Assembly (NCBI RefSeq): GCF_000365145.1
Contig: NW_008481801.1
Location: 186,001-250,000, forward strand
DNA from: Cyphellophora europaea CBS 101466
Lineage: Eukaryota > Ascomycota > Eurotiomycetes > Chaetothyriales > Cyphellophoraceae
Length of the DNA stretch: 64,000 nt
Direction: 5' to 3'
The notes under the pieces are model-generated. The model was given only the letters and a program-made list of their open reading frames with translations, had not been told where the DNA came from and made no database searches. Shown here in pieces: positions 54,778 through 64,000 of this stretch. The translations under genes and the position numbers were made by a program. Each line of letters begins with the position of its first letter. Position 1 is the first letter of the stretch.

Positions 54778-55177
54778 GGAGATGAGGAGGAATTAGTGGC
54801 AGTGTACACGACCAACGGCGAGAAGGTAAGTAGCGGGCGCAGCTGATAGACTCTGCGAGCGATGACCGGCTGTCAGTGTTATCATCTCACCTTCTGCCGG
54901 CGATGCCGCTGTCGCTATTTCGTGTGCGGATCCCCAAGTGATTCCCCCAATCTCAGGCTGCTTGAAGCCAAACGTCCAGGCGCCATCGGCTGTGGGTAGG
55001 GTCACGATCTTGGCGGTCGAGTTCCGGATCGGCATTCCGATCGCCTGGGGCTGTCTCGTACCACCTGTTCCATCTCTTAAAGTCACGCTGTCTGTTCTGG
55101 CGCGCTGGTTGAGCTTTTAACAGCGAGTCTGTAGCAGAGAGCTGCTACAAAGCTGCAGAAGTCCATCATGCTACTTG
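54778..55177. other. divergent promoter region
   Basis: 400 bp between divergent starts; holds a 97-codon minus frame (54793-55086) of unknown value and no clear motif. Confidence 0.45.
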
Positions 55178-56446
55178 ATGCCGACATTTGCGCGCTTTCC
55201 ACTGCGTCGAAAGCCCAGGCTGCGAGTGCTGCGGCCGTTCGCTTCTGACATCACCGCAGTGGGAATCACTACGCTACGAGAATACATACATCACTCTCCC
55301 ACTGATCCTTGCACAAGAATAACCAACTGCTCTGTGCCGTCTACCTCGTCTTCCCCTCTCCTGCTTTTATCTCATACCTATCTGCGCACCACCATCCCAA
55401 TGACGACCGACAGTACCAACTCCGCGCAGCCCAGTATGTCCTCTGCCTCACGCGCCATGCTCTCCAAGGTCCGCCGCCTCGTGCCACCCATGCTTGAACA
55501 CTTCCACAAGGGTCAGCTAGGCCGCGTCGCCGTCATTGGCGGCTCCGCCGACTACACGGGTGCGCCATATTTCAGCGCCATGGCCAGCGCCCGCCTCGGC
55601 TGCGATCTCAGCTACGTCTTCTGCGAGCCTAGCGCAGCCCCCACTATCAAGTCATACAGCCCAAATTTGATGGTCAGTCCCATACTGAGAAGCGTGGCAA
55701 GCATCAGCCAGACCCAGAAGGACCATGGAGCAAGTGGAGAGGAGTTGGCAAAGCCCATTCTAGATATGTTGCCGCGGCTACATGTGCTGGTTATTGGTCC
55801 TGGCCTTGGGCGTGATGAAGTCACACAAAAGCAGGTAAAGGCTGTGATAGAGGCGGCGAGAAAATCAGATCCGCCATTGCCTATGGTGTTGGACGCGGAT
55901 GCTCTCTGGTTGGTTCAAACAGACCCAGACCTTATCCGAGGCTACAAAGAGTGTATCCTGACGCCGAATGTGGTCGAATTTGGGCGGCTTGCTAAAAGCG
56001 TCGGCTTGCATCAATCGAGTGGTGATGCAAGTAAAGTGTGCCAGGAGCTAGCGGATAAGTTGGGTGGGGTGTGTATCATTCAAAAGGGACCCGTTGATTA
56101 CATCTCGCAAGGTCGGGACACCACAACCTCTGATTTCGAAGGTGGCTTGAAGCGCTCGGGAGGGCAGGGCGACACTCTGACCGGATCACTGGGTACTTTC
56201 CTTGCGTGGCGACAGGTGTACCATGAGGGTTTGTGGGATGTTGGCGACGAGAAGATGGACCGTGCGGAGACGCTGCTCGTGGCAGCCTTTGCTGGCAGCG
56301 CCATTACGCGGGAGTGCTCGAGAAGGGCATATCAGAAAAGACAGCGGTCCTTGCAGGCCAGCGACCTCACAGAAGAGGTGCACGAAGCGTTTTTGAGCTT
56401 GATTGGCGAACCCACCGAGCAACAGGACAAGAAGAGTAACCTGTGA
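55178..56446 (+). CDS. ATP-dependent (S)-NAD(P)H-hydrate dehydratase
   Basis: Metabolite-repair enzyme (ribokinase-like fold, YjeF C-terminal/CARKD family) that restores damaged NADHX and NADPHX. Single exon. The ATG at 55178 gives 422 residues with an arginine-rich lead, MPTFARFPLRRKPRLRVLRP, resembling a mitochondrial presequence; a second in-frame ATG at 55400 (MTTDSTNSAQ) gives 348 residues, the length of the cytosolic form. Motifs: VIGGSADYTGAPYFSAM, VIGPGLGRDEV, VLDADALWLV, LTPNVVEFGRL, QKGPVDYI and the catalytic GGQGDTLTGSLGTFLAW with Asp. All key parts present. Use of both starts for dual targeting is inferred. Confidence 0.95.
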   Translation: MPTFARFPLRRKPRLRVLRPFASDITAVGITTLREYIHHSPTDPCTRITNCSVPSTSSSPLLLLSHTYLRTTIPMTTDSTNSAQPSMSSASRAMLSKVRRLVPPMLEHFHKGQLGRVAVIGGSADYTGAPYFSAMASARLGCDLSYVFCEPSAAPTIKSYSPNLMVSPILRSVASISQTQKDHGASGEELAKPILDMLPRLHVLVIGPGLGRDEVTQKQVKAVIEAARKSDPPLPMVLDADALWLVQTDPDLIRGYKECILTPNVVEFGRLAKSVGLHQSSGDASKVCQELADKLGGVCIIQKGPVDYISQGRDTTTSDFEGGLKRSGGQGDTLTGSLGTFLAWRQVYHEGLWDVGDEKMDRAETLLVAAFAGSAITRECSRRAYQKRQRSLQASDLTEEVHEAFLSLIGEPTEQQDKKSNL

Positions 56447-56571
56447 AGAGACAGGAACACATGATACATGGCTGCAGGTTTTCAGATAGGTTAAGAGCAT
56501 CCTTGTTTCTTTGATCGGGGCTTGCTGCCCATATATGTACACCGCCACCCGTTGCTGCTCTTCTTCAACGT

Positions 56572-57225
56572 CTACCGTCTTTGTCTTGCGGCATCTGCAG
56601 CATCGGCCTGCTTGCGCTGCGTGTCTTCGTAATGCTTTATCAATGTCGACAAATCCGTAGTGCCCTCTCCTGCGACCACGTTGATCGGTGAGCCGGCGTT
56701 CAATTGTCTATTGAGATGTTAGAAGGCCTTCCTCAGCGCTGTAGAAGTGGACCATACTCTGGGTATCTAATGGGTGGTCCCTCGACGGTCCTCGGCGTAG
56801 TCTTCAGCACGAATCGGTCACTGATAGCCTGCTGAAGCGCAGCGTCGTGTAGATTGCTCTGCTTCCCATCGATGTCGTCTTTCACGGTCACGAACCCCTC
56901 CACGAAGCGGCGTACGAAATTATTGGGATTGGAGGCGACTTGGTAGGACAGGTAAAAGGTGGGTGTCGCGGCCAGGGCGATGTAGAAGCCACGCTGTGCA
57001 TCAGGTCAGCTGCTGCCACGATCCAGCCTTTGCACTCTTCTGACTCACGCCAAAACCTTCGTTGCCTGAGGCGTTCCCTCCGTCAATGTGGTATGCGCTG
57101 GCACCGTGGCCATGAGCGTCATGGCCGTGGGACTCGCCGTGGGAAGCGTATCGCCGGGACTGGATACGTGTAGATTGGCGCAACGAGCGAGCTGCAGCTC
57201 TCGCCCCTCTTGAAGCGGAACTCAT
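56572..57225 (-). CDS. complex I accessory subunit, 17.8 kDa-like
   Basis: Small nuclear-encoded subunit of mitochondrial NADH:ubiquinone oxidoreductase in fungi. Three exons, 57049-57225, 56758-56993 and 56572-56707, introns 55 and 50 bp; 182 residues. N-terminal presequence SSASRGARAAARSLRQST leads into a His/Gly-rich stretch (SHGESHGHDAHGHGAS), then one hydrophobic helix (GFYIALAATPTFYLSYQVAS) and the conserved region FVEGF plus RFVLKTTPRTVE and QLNAGSPINVVAGEGTTDLS. This order matches the Neurospora 17.8-kDa subunit as I recall it. Assignment is by pattern memory, so moderately firm. Confidence 0.8.
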
Positions 57226-57849
57226 GGTAACCTGTGCTGCAAATGAGTCTGCTCAACAACTGACCTCTGCCACGGCTGCGGCAACGAACGATGTCGAGAG
57301 AGCTTGGGCTTGGCGCGGATCAGCCCGAGAATTGCAGCGATGTTGATTGGTTGGTCACTCAAAGCCGAACGAGGCCTTCTCATCCCCTTCTAAAGGCGCT
57401 TGAACAGTCATTTGTGCCTCCTAGCCCCAACCTATCATGGCTGGCCACATTACTGCATTGGCCAGGCTAACACATTACCTACGTATGCCCACGTTGATCC
57501 CTTGATGGTTCATGCAACCAGATGGTGCCAATGCAGCGCTCGGAAAAGCCTTTGCATCACGGTCGGGCACCAACTCGCCAAAATTAGGCCTAAGCACACA
57601 CTACAGGGAAAGGCCTTCATAAAAAGGTCAAGTATCTTGCCCATCTCCTTCGCTTCTCTTCCTGTTCCCTGTTTCCCATCGATAACATGATAGACCAACC
57701 TTGCACATACAAAATTCCAAATCGCCGCAATTCGTGTAGCATCACTTGTCAGGTTCAACGACCGCCGTGAGGACACTTCTGATCGAACTTTTGATGCCCG
57801 AACGCGAAGCTATCCACTTACTATCACAAGCCACAGCAGCGCTACCCCC
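57226..57849. other. divergent promoter region
   Basis: 624 bp between the complex I subunit (minus) and the coiled-coil protein (plus); nothing specific recognised. Confidence 0.5.
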
Positions 57850-60309
57850 ATGTCAACAACTATGTATCAAACGACGGCCAAGCCGCGCGGAAGGCGGGAT
57901 TTCGACCCTGTTGATCCGCAGCCGCTCAGCAGAACCTCTAGCAATGCTTCACAAAGATTAACGAAAACGTCCTCAAGGCCGCTGGAAGACTCTTCATCTC
58001 AAGTCAAGTCTAGATCACATTCGCCGGCGCTCTTCTGGCAGCGAAACAAAACAGCTGATCTAACTGAACCCCGTGATTCAATCACAAATCCGCCAAAAGG
58101 TTCCAGCACAATGGGCGAAAGCCATGAGAAGCCAACTGGCACGGCCCAGGAGAATGTGGGCTGGGCAAGAAGAGATTCCGAGCGCCTCCAGTCGTCTATG
58201 CCACCACCAGCTGCTGCCTTCTTTAGCAAGGCAAAAGGGCCAGATCAGCCAGGATTCCGAAGGTCTCATTCACGGTCCCGTACTCGGTCCCTTACGCAGT
58301 CGATGATTGCCCGAATGCAGCCAACAGTCGCGGATGCCTCGGAGGACGAAGCGAAAAGCCCTGGCGCAAGATCGAGTGCAACATCGCTCGAATTGAATAG
58401 CGCTAACACTTCCGATATTGGCGAAAAGCTCTCCAACAAGGCAAGTGCTATTTCGGCCGCCCCCCAATCTCACGAGGCCATTGGAGAGCCACTAAAAGCA
58501 TTCTACTCGACACCAAACGTGGCCAGTGATACCACGACCTCGCCGCCCCAACGCCCCGTAGACTACCAAACCCAGTATGCCACTTACGGCTATCCTGCGG
58601 TGCCGGGTAGCTTCCCATCACCTCTTCAGCGTGGCGTCGACACACCAACTCAGAACCGGCACTTGGTTGCAGGCTATTCTTCACCGCATCAACGACCGAC
58701 CGACTCGCGTGGCCAGGCGCCGCAGGATCTGACACCGACGCCGACTATATCACCTCCGCTCTCGCCGCGACTTGTGCACCAGCAGCCTATGTATAGTTCT
58801 CCTCCAGTACCGTACCATTACGGGTATCCGCCGCAGGTCGGCCACGGACAGGGAATGGCAACGGGCTACTATCCTGCGGTCGATCCGCAATACATGCCCA
58901 GCCCCCCGATGACCCAGCCAGACGGTGCGAGAACATCTTCGGAGAGCAATCAGGACGAACATCAACGCGATTGGCACAAAATAACGGGTGTTCTTCCGGA
59001 GCTGAACCGCATTCTTGCTCATTATCAAGATCAGAAAGGTCAGGCCTCTAGCAAAGACTCATTCGCCAAGCAACTCGACTTTCAGCGTACCCAGGAGATG
59101 GCCAGGATCCGTGTGGAGCTTGAAGCGAACAAGGAGGAGTACGAGAAAGTCATCCAAAGATTAGTATCCGAGTCGTTCCAGTACAAGCGTGACATCAAGG
59201 AGCGTGATGAAAAGATCAACAAGATGCAAGCCATGATTGACGATCTCAAGATCCAGCAGGAGGAGTTTCGAGAGGTCAAGACCAAATATGAAGAATCGAC
59301 CGCTCAGCTCGAAAAGGCCAGAAACGAGCACGGATTATTGTCTTCGAAGCACGATCAGACTAGCTCCGAGCTGCAGTCCCTCAATAAAACCTGCGAAGCT
59401 TTGCGGAAGAAACATGACGAAGTCGTAGCCGATGTGCAGTATCACAGAAACAAGTGCCAGGAGGCCACGGCGGCAGCGGACCAGGCAAGGCTGGCAAAAG
59501 AGGATCTTGTCTCGGTCAAGATGAGGCTGGAGGAAAACCTCGAAGATATGCGACGCAGGCACCATGGCCGCGAGGAGAAGCACCAGAGCGATCTGAAGGT
59601 TTTGAGGAAGGAACACGATGCAGCTTTGGACGCCAAGGACAAGGAGAAGCATAACGCTGCTATGGAACACAAAGGCATTGTTGCAGGCCTCTCAGCCGAG
59701 TTGACGGGCCTGATGGAGCGACATACACGATGTAAGAAAGAGCTTGAAGCCGCTCGGACCAGCACTGCCAGCGCAGAGAAGAAGCTGGAAGATCGCACCA
59801 GAGACATGGAGGCACAGGCCACGCACTACCGTCAACAGATCGATGCCAAGAGCCGTGACATGGAGGCCCAGGCGTCGCAATATAAGCAGCGATTGGAAGC
59901 CAAGTCCAAGGAGATGGGAGAGCAGGCAACCTCTCATCGACAGCAGCTAGAGACCCAGTTGGCCTCGCTCACATCGCAGCGGCATCGAGAGCTGGACACG
60001 CTCCGGGACGAACAGGCCCAAGCACTGAGACGATTGCACCAAGACCAGGAAGCGGAGGTCTCTCGCGTGGCCGAGGAAAACGCCAAGCAAATGCAAAAGG
60101 TGCACACCGAACTGGATAGCCAGAAAGACATATTCGACCAGTACAAGAAAGAGACGGATGACTTGAGAGCTGGTCACGGCGAGTTAGCAGCAACTCTAGT
60201 GGCATGGAATCGACGGCAGCAGGAATGGCAGGCCGAGCAGAACAAGCTCAGCAAGGTGTTGGAGTCCCTTGGCCTGACTGCGGCGACTAGCACGAAGGAG
60301 GAAGCGTGA
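57850..60309 (+). CDS. coiled-coil protein with disordered N-terminal half
   Basis: Single exon, 819 residues. Residues 1 to about 370 are Ser/Pro/Gln/Tyr-rich and probably disordered (RSHSRSRTRSLTQS, PPVPYHYGYPPQVG). From about residue 390 (DWHKITGVLPELNRILAHYQ) it turns into an uninterrupted charged heptad-like coiled coil to the end, with stretches such as QLEKARNEHGLLSSKHDQTS. Near residues 651-704 an 18-residue unit repeats three times. No motor, ATPase or kinase domain. Such layouts occur in septal, cytoskeletal or spindle-pole scaffold proteins, but I have no specific assignment. Confidence 0.85.
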   Translation: MSTTMYQTTAKPRGRRDFDPVDPQPLSRTSSNASQRLTKTSSRPLEDSSSQVKSRSHSPALFWQRNKTADLTEPRDSITNPPKGSSTMGESHEKPTGTAQENVGWARRDSERLQSSMPPPAAAFFSKAKGPDQPGFRRSHSRSRTRSLTQSMIARMQPTVADASEDEAKSPGARSSATSLELNSANTSDIGEKLSNKASAISAAPQSHEAIGEPLKAFYSTPNVASDTTTSPPQRPVDYQTQYATYGYPAVPGSFPSPLQRGVDTPTQNRHLVAGYSSPHQRPTDSRGQAPQDLTPTPTISPPLSPRLVHQQPMYSSPPVPYHYGYPPQVGHGQGMATGYYPAVDPQYMPSPPMTQPDGARTSSESNQDEHQRDWHKITGVLPELNRILAHYQDQKGQASSKDSFAKQLDFQRTQEMARIRVELEANKEEYEKVIQRLVSESFQYKRDIKERDEKINKMQAMIDDLKIQQEEFREVKTKYEESTAQLEKARNEHGLLSSKHDQTSSELQSLNKTCEALRKKHDEVVADVQYHRNKCQEATAAADQARLAKEDLVSVKMRLEENLEDMRRRHHGREEKHQSDLKVLRKEHDAALDAKDKEKHNAAMEHKGIVAGLSAELTGLMERHTRCKKELEAARTSTASAEKKLEDRTRDMEAQATHYRQQIDAKSRDMEAQASQYKQRLEAKSKEMGEQATSHRQQLETQLASLTSQRHRELDTLRDEQAQALRRLHQDQEAEVSRVAEENAKQMQKVHTELDSQKDIFDQYKKETDDLRAGHGELAATLVAWNRRQQEWQAEQNKLSKVLESLGLTAATSTKEEA
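59800..59961 (+). repeat. 54-bp coding tandem repeat (3 copies)
   Basis: Three in-frame copies at 59800-59853, 59854-59907 and 59908-59961. They encode RDMEAQATHYRQQIDAKS, RDMEAQASQYKQRLEAKS and KEMGEQATSHRQQLETQL within the coiled coil. Confidence 0.85.
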
Positions 60310-61835
60310 ACCTCCAGGATACACTGTATGATGCCTGAGAAATGGCAAACCCTGGCGACGGGGTCGTTATACTGTATGTGATCTGATCACTTAGATACAA
60401 ATAAGGCAGCGATACAAAGATGGCAAAGGAGTGGGAAATGCATGAGGACTGAAGGGGCCGTCGGCATAGCGTTAGCATGTAGTCTGTAGCGGGCGGATTT
60501 TGTGTGTATTGAGCATTTTGAGCGTTCTCTAGTTGCAGCGTCTTGGTATAGCAGATTCCTAATTCAGGAGGACGTTCATGTCGACTATACGCTCCCTGAT
60601 CCACGTGACAGCACAGTGCTCGGAAGTCATGTGGCAAAGTCTGGTAAATTCTATTCTTCTACAAGTACCGCCAGACTCGCCCATGAGCCCCACCAGGGTG
60701 CCGCAGCACCATGACCTGTACACAATCAAGTCTATGGGCCGTCTGACCAATATCCTCCTGGCAAGTCACACCAGAATCACCATACCGCGCCAAAGCACTA
60801 ACAGTGACCGGGGATTTTGGTAGTTTAGGAGTTTGACGCCAAAACACCGCCCCCCTCGTATGCAGCCCTACGAGCGCCCGGAACTCTTTCTAAACCCCCA
60901 TGCGCTCTGGGCGTTCCTGAACGAGTCGCAAGGCTGAATCTGACCTTATCGCATTACCCATCTTGTGGCGCTTGCGGGGACGTGGAGGGGCTTATTGTGG
61001 CTCGGAGAATAGGTGACGATTTGTAAATGGTGGTCGGTAGAGGGTGCATACTCGACACAGTCTATGCTGCTACCGTCCAATGCACAACAGTCTATCGACA
61101 AGGATCGCTGAATCGTCATAGCCTGGAAGTCGGCACGCGCTGCCGGTGCGCACCCCCGTTGATGGATTAAACTGCAGTGGACCTTTTGGGGGCCGACCGC
61201 TCAGTGGTGGCTTGACGTGCGGCGGTGTTGGCGGTGCTGGATTAGCTCTGCCGCTTGCTGCATGGCGCAGCCTACTGCGCTTCGACCAGAGCACCTTCAT
61301 CCCCTCCGACTCTCTCCAACCACACATGCACTGACAAACCTCCGCCCAACAACCGCGAGTCTGCCTGGGATCAGCCCGTCAGTCGCGCTAGCACACTGTC
61401 CTGCATCATTCATTCTCTTTCGACCTACGTCTGAACGGCGCGTGCTCTCAATCTGTCGCAGCCGGTCCCGCAATCCACTTCAGACTCGATGGCAATCGGC
61501 ACCTCGTTCGCTCACAAACTACTGTCCGTATGTGTCTAACGACCCTGCCTCGGTCTATCCACTTCCTCTTTCGCAAGGATACGTCGGCTCTTCCAGGCTA
61601 GCAAGAACCCTCCGCGCTGGACCTCGCCTACTATACACAGTGCTCCTCCGCATCTGCACAGCCATCGCGCATAAACCCCATCTGATACCGCGCCGTCGAA
61701 TAGCCTCTGCCCGGACCATGTACCAGAAGCTGCGGAAGGTCGATCCCTGGTCGTGACCGGTGACTCCCACTGTACTTTACTTGTACAGCTAGCTCCACTC
61801 TTCCTGGGCCAAGTCCCAGCATATACCCAAATATC
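60310..61835. other. intergenic, promoter of the right-edge gene
   Basis: About 1.5 kb. The plus-strand frame 61217-61756 has no recognisable content and lies where a long leader of the next gene is expected. CT-rich sequence before 61836 fits a fungal promoter. Confidence 0.5.
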
Positions 61836-64000
61836 ATGGCCTCGCTAGCCTCCACCTCGCCCCTTCTACACTCGAACCAGTATTCTTCTCGATCCTCCAA
61901 TCGCCCTGATACTCAACACGCGTCGCCCGCTACTCAGAATACTCTACAGAAACGTCCTTCGCCCCCAGGTCATAAGCAGCACCCGAGCATTACTTCCAAC
62001 CCAAGTCAAGACGCTCAACATCAGATACCCTTTCCAGACCTGCCCGACACCGTCGATGATTTCTCCACGGCAGACCAGTACGCATATGTTGCGCCTGCAG
62101 ATCTGATGTCGGCCGCATACGTTGACAATAGCTTCGGCACCACGTTCGAGGATTTCATGACCCCAGATTATTCAACAGACAACCATATCAGCGAGCACAC
62201 GACTCCGCAAGAGGCTATCTGGGAGCAACAATTCAACAGCCGACACTTTGTATCTGACTCTTCACACCCTCATATCCTGGACGGGAGCTCCCAGAATTCA
62301 GAACACGCTTCGCCCCCAAACCCAACCAAAGAGCTCCAGAGCATCTTCTCCGCGGCCTCAACCCATTCACCTCAATATATCTCGGGCGCTCAGCTTCTGA
62401 GCCCCCGGCTCACCACTCCCAGCCCTTCGAGAGTGGCAGAACAGAGGCGCACATCGACTGATCGACAAACTGATTCCATGGACCGTACTAGCAAGAAGCG
62501 CGGAGCAGAGTCGTTGCACGTATCAACTGACACGAACTCATTATGGCCTCAGCGGAGCCACGGGACTCACCAACCTGGACAGTCCCCAAATCAGAGGCCT
62601 GTCAGTCCTGTCATTATTCTGTCGTCTCATCCACAGGGTGATTCCCCAGCTCACGCAAGTCCTCCACGTAATCGAAGTCTGAGTCGGTCTCATGAGAGTC
62701 CACTGCACAATCCCGTTGAAGCTGAGAGCAACCAAAACTACTTCGCCGCGACACAGTCAAGTCTCCTTGCCCCTGGCTACCTCGATTCCGGAAGCTTCGA
62801 TGAGTCGAACGAGCGCCTCGGTCTCGACCCAACAGAGCGAGGGGATGCCGAAGTGCCAACCATAAATCAGCTTGCTGATAATCGACAGCGGAAGGAGCGT
62901 AATTTGGAGGTCGAGGAATGGCTGCACACCTGTAGCCCCGATTTGCACCCAGGAGAAGCCGCAGTTCTGCGGCAGATTCAAGCCGATCGCCCCAGAGCAC
63001 ATTCGACTGGCGTCAAAGTAGACTCAATGGGCATTCCCATCTATTCTGACAGGGGCATCCCTGGTCCTGGTGTTCTTGTCGATGAGGATAGCGAGGATGA
63101 GTATTCCGAAGACGAGGAGATCAGTGTGCTGGCCTCGTCAGACGATGGAATACCGTTGTCTGAATCTCCACCGGTCGAGCAGGACGATCTGCGAAATCAA
63201 AAGGACGATATCGGCTATTTTCCTCCTTACGATGAAGACTCAATTCCGCCGGAGATGCAAGAGCCTCACCCAAGACAGTTCTACCGGCGCGGACCATGGC
63301 AAGATCCTCCCCAAGGTCCTATAGTGCACGATAAGAGCCAGCCTTTCTCTTCCAACTCGGCGATGATGAGATTCAACGAGGAGGCAGCAAAGTGGGAAAC
63401 TGCATCACGAGCAGCCACCTGGGGTACTCGACGCAGACTGAGCGACAGTGAAGTCCAGTCAATTGTTGACGGAAGTCGTGTACGTCACATGTCGCTTGTC
63501 AAACGTGGTCGTGCTCGCGGCAGCACTATCCTGAAAAGGGCCAAAGACAAAGCCAATGACCTCATCCCACGGCGAAGCAACAGCAACATCAAGAAGGCGG
63601 CCGAAGCGCAGCTGAGCCCGGAGGCTGTGCAACTTGTCGAGAGTCCCCAACCTCGAGAGTCGCTCAGCTCGAGCAAGCCACTTCAGCGACTTTCGAGCTT
63701 TGGGAAGTCCAAATCGCCTCCGCTCGACACTTCGAGCGCCATCAACGCAAGTGCGTTGGCCGCCAGCGGTGGAGAAGCTGTGAGTGCAGACTCTGCCAAG
63801 GTCAAATCCGAAGGGTTGCGTAGCCCACTGCAAATGCTTCGGAAAGCACGCAGCAAGAGCGACGTAGGCAAGTCTAGTGCCAAATCTTCGCCTGGTCTTC
63901 AGGAGCTTATGACACAACACGGTGGTCCTCCGGTCCCAAACTTGGCTTCGCCTGCAGGCCCCGTGGCCGTGTTACACAGGCGCAATACCAATGATGCTAT
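61836..64000 (+). CDS. large Ser/Pro-rich protein, cut by the window edge
   Basis: ATG at 61836, open without a stop to the last base; 721 codons seen, 3' part missing. N-terminal half is rich in Ser, Pro, His and Gln and likely disordered. An acidic patch, DEDSEDEYSEDEEISV, lies near residue 415, followed by a conserved-looking block RFNEEAAKWETASRAATWGT and RRRLSDSEVQSIVDGSRVRH, then basic stretches (KRGRARGSTILKRAKDKAND). That block looks ordered and is where a family search should start; I cannot name the protein. No introns are apparent in the visible part. Confidence 0.8.
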   Translation, partial: MASLASTSPLLHSNQYSSRSSNRPDTQHASPATQNTLQKRPSPPGHKQHPSITSNPSQDAQHQIPFPDLPDTVDDFSTADQYAYVAPADLMSAAYVDNSFGTTFEDFMTPDYSTDNHISEHTTPQEAIWEQQFNSRHFVSDSSHPHILDGSSQNSEHASPPNPTKELQSIFSAASTHSPQYISGAQLLSPRLTTPSPSRVAEQRRTSTDRQTDSMDRTSKKRGAESLHVSTDTNSLWPQRSHGTHQPGQSPNQRPVSPVIILSSHPQGDSPAHASPPRNRSLSRSHESPLHNPVEAESNQNYFAATQSSLLAPGYLDSGSFDESNERLGLDPTERGDAEVPTINQLADNRQRKERNLEVEEWLHTCSPDLHPGEAAVLRQIQADRPRAHSTGVKVDSMGIPIYSDRGIPGPGVLVDEDSEDEYSEDEEISVLASSDDGIPLSESPPVEQDDLRNQKDDIGYFPPYDEDSIPPEMQEPHPRQFYRRGPWQDPPQGPIVHDKSQPFSSNSAMMRFNEEAAKWETASRAATWGTRRRLSDSEVQSIVDGSRVRHMSLVKRGRARGSTILKRAKDKANDLIPRRSNSNIKKAAEAQLSPEAVQLVESPQPRESLSSSKPLQRLSSFGKSKSPPLDTSSAINASALAASGGEAVSADSAKVKSEGLRSPLQMLRKARSKSDVGKSSAKSSPGLQELMTQHGGPPVPNLASPAGPVAVLHRRNTNDA

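Noticed and set aside
54793..55086. 97-codon minus-strand frame upstream of the SHDQGWS protein
   Set aside because: Could be a small gene or an upstream exon, but I found no splice linking it and no known motif.
61217..61756. 179-codon plus-strand frame
   Set aside because: No recognisable content; likely leader or promoter of the gene at 61836.
1..64000. tRNA genes, transposons and CRISPR arrays
   Set aside because: I saw no tRNA B-box with a matching fold, no transposase or reverse transcriptase, no terminal repeats, and no spaced repeat arrays.

Overview
This window is nuclear DNA from a filamentous ascomycete (Pezizomycotina). The genes are split by short introns, mostly 44-125 bp, with GT...AG ends and CTGAC/CTAAC-like branch sites. 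Gene types typical of these fungi are present: a HET-domain protein, Zn2Cys6, C2H2 and bZIP regulators, a DUF3433-type protein, a fungal type III polyketide synthase and fungal-only membrane families. The gene mix would suit a Dothideomycete, but that is only an impression. I could define 25 complete genes, one decayed gene, one gene cut off by the right edge, and several simple repeats. I saw no tRNA, rRNA, transposon or CRISPR array. Exon coordinates were worked out by hand from splice signals, reading frame and recall of the protein families; no alignment was run.

Left part (1-13 kb): the rRNA methyltransferase Emg1/Nep1, an uncharacterised methyltransferase-like membrane protein and a small membrane protein. 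These are followed by a type III polyketide synthase, an MFS exporter of the DHA1 type and a cytochrome P450, which could form a small secondary-metabolite locus. Middle left (13-25 kb): housekeeping genes akr1 (palmitoyltransferase) and atp1 (ATP synthase alpha), placed head to head, then a HET-domain protein and a long C2H2 regulator with a large gene-free upstream region.

Middle (27-40 kb): a decayed DUF3433 gene, then an NCS1 nucleobase permease divergent from a 2-oxoglutarate/Fe(II) dioxygenase, a secreted adenosine deaminase (ADGF type), a C2H2/fungal_trans regulator and a multi-pass membrane protein. Both the shared permease/dioxygenase promoter and the adenosine deaminase promoter carry tight arrays of a GACCCCCAA motif with an inverted TTGGGG partner. 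This suggests one co-regulated set for extracellular nucleoside use. It is the most interesting part of the window.

Right part (40-64 kb): a Zn2Cys6 regulator, eIF3d, a Yap-like bZIP factor, a PlsC acyltransferase, a medium-chain dehydrogenase/reductase, an APC-family amine permease whose first splice I could not resolve, a small conserved unknown protein, NAD(P)HX dehydratase, a complex I accessory subunit, a coiled-coil protein with an 18-residue repeat, and the first 721 codons of a large disordered protein that runs off the window.
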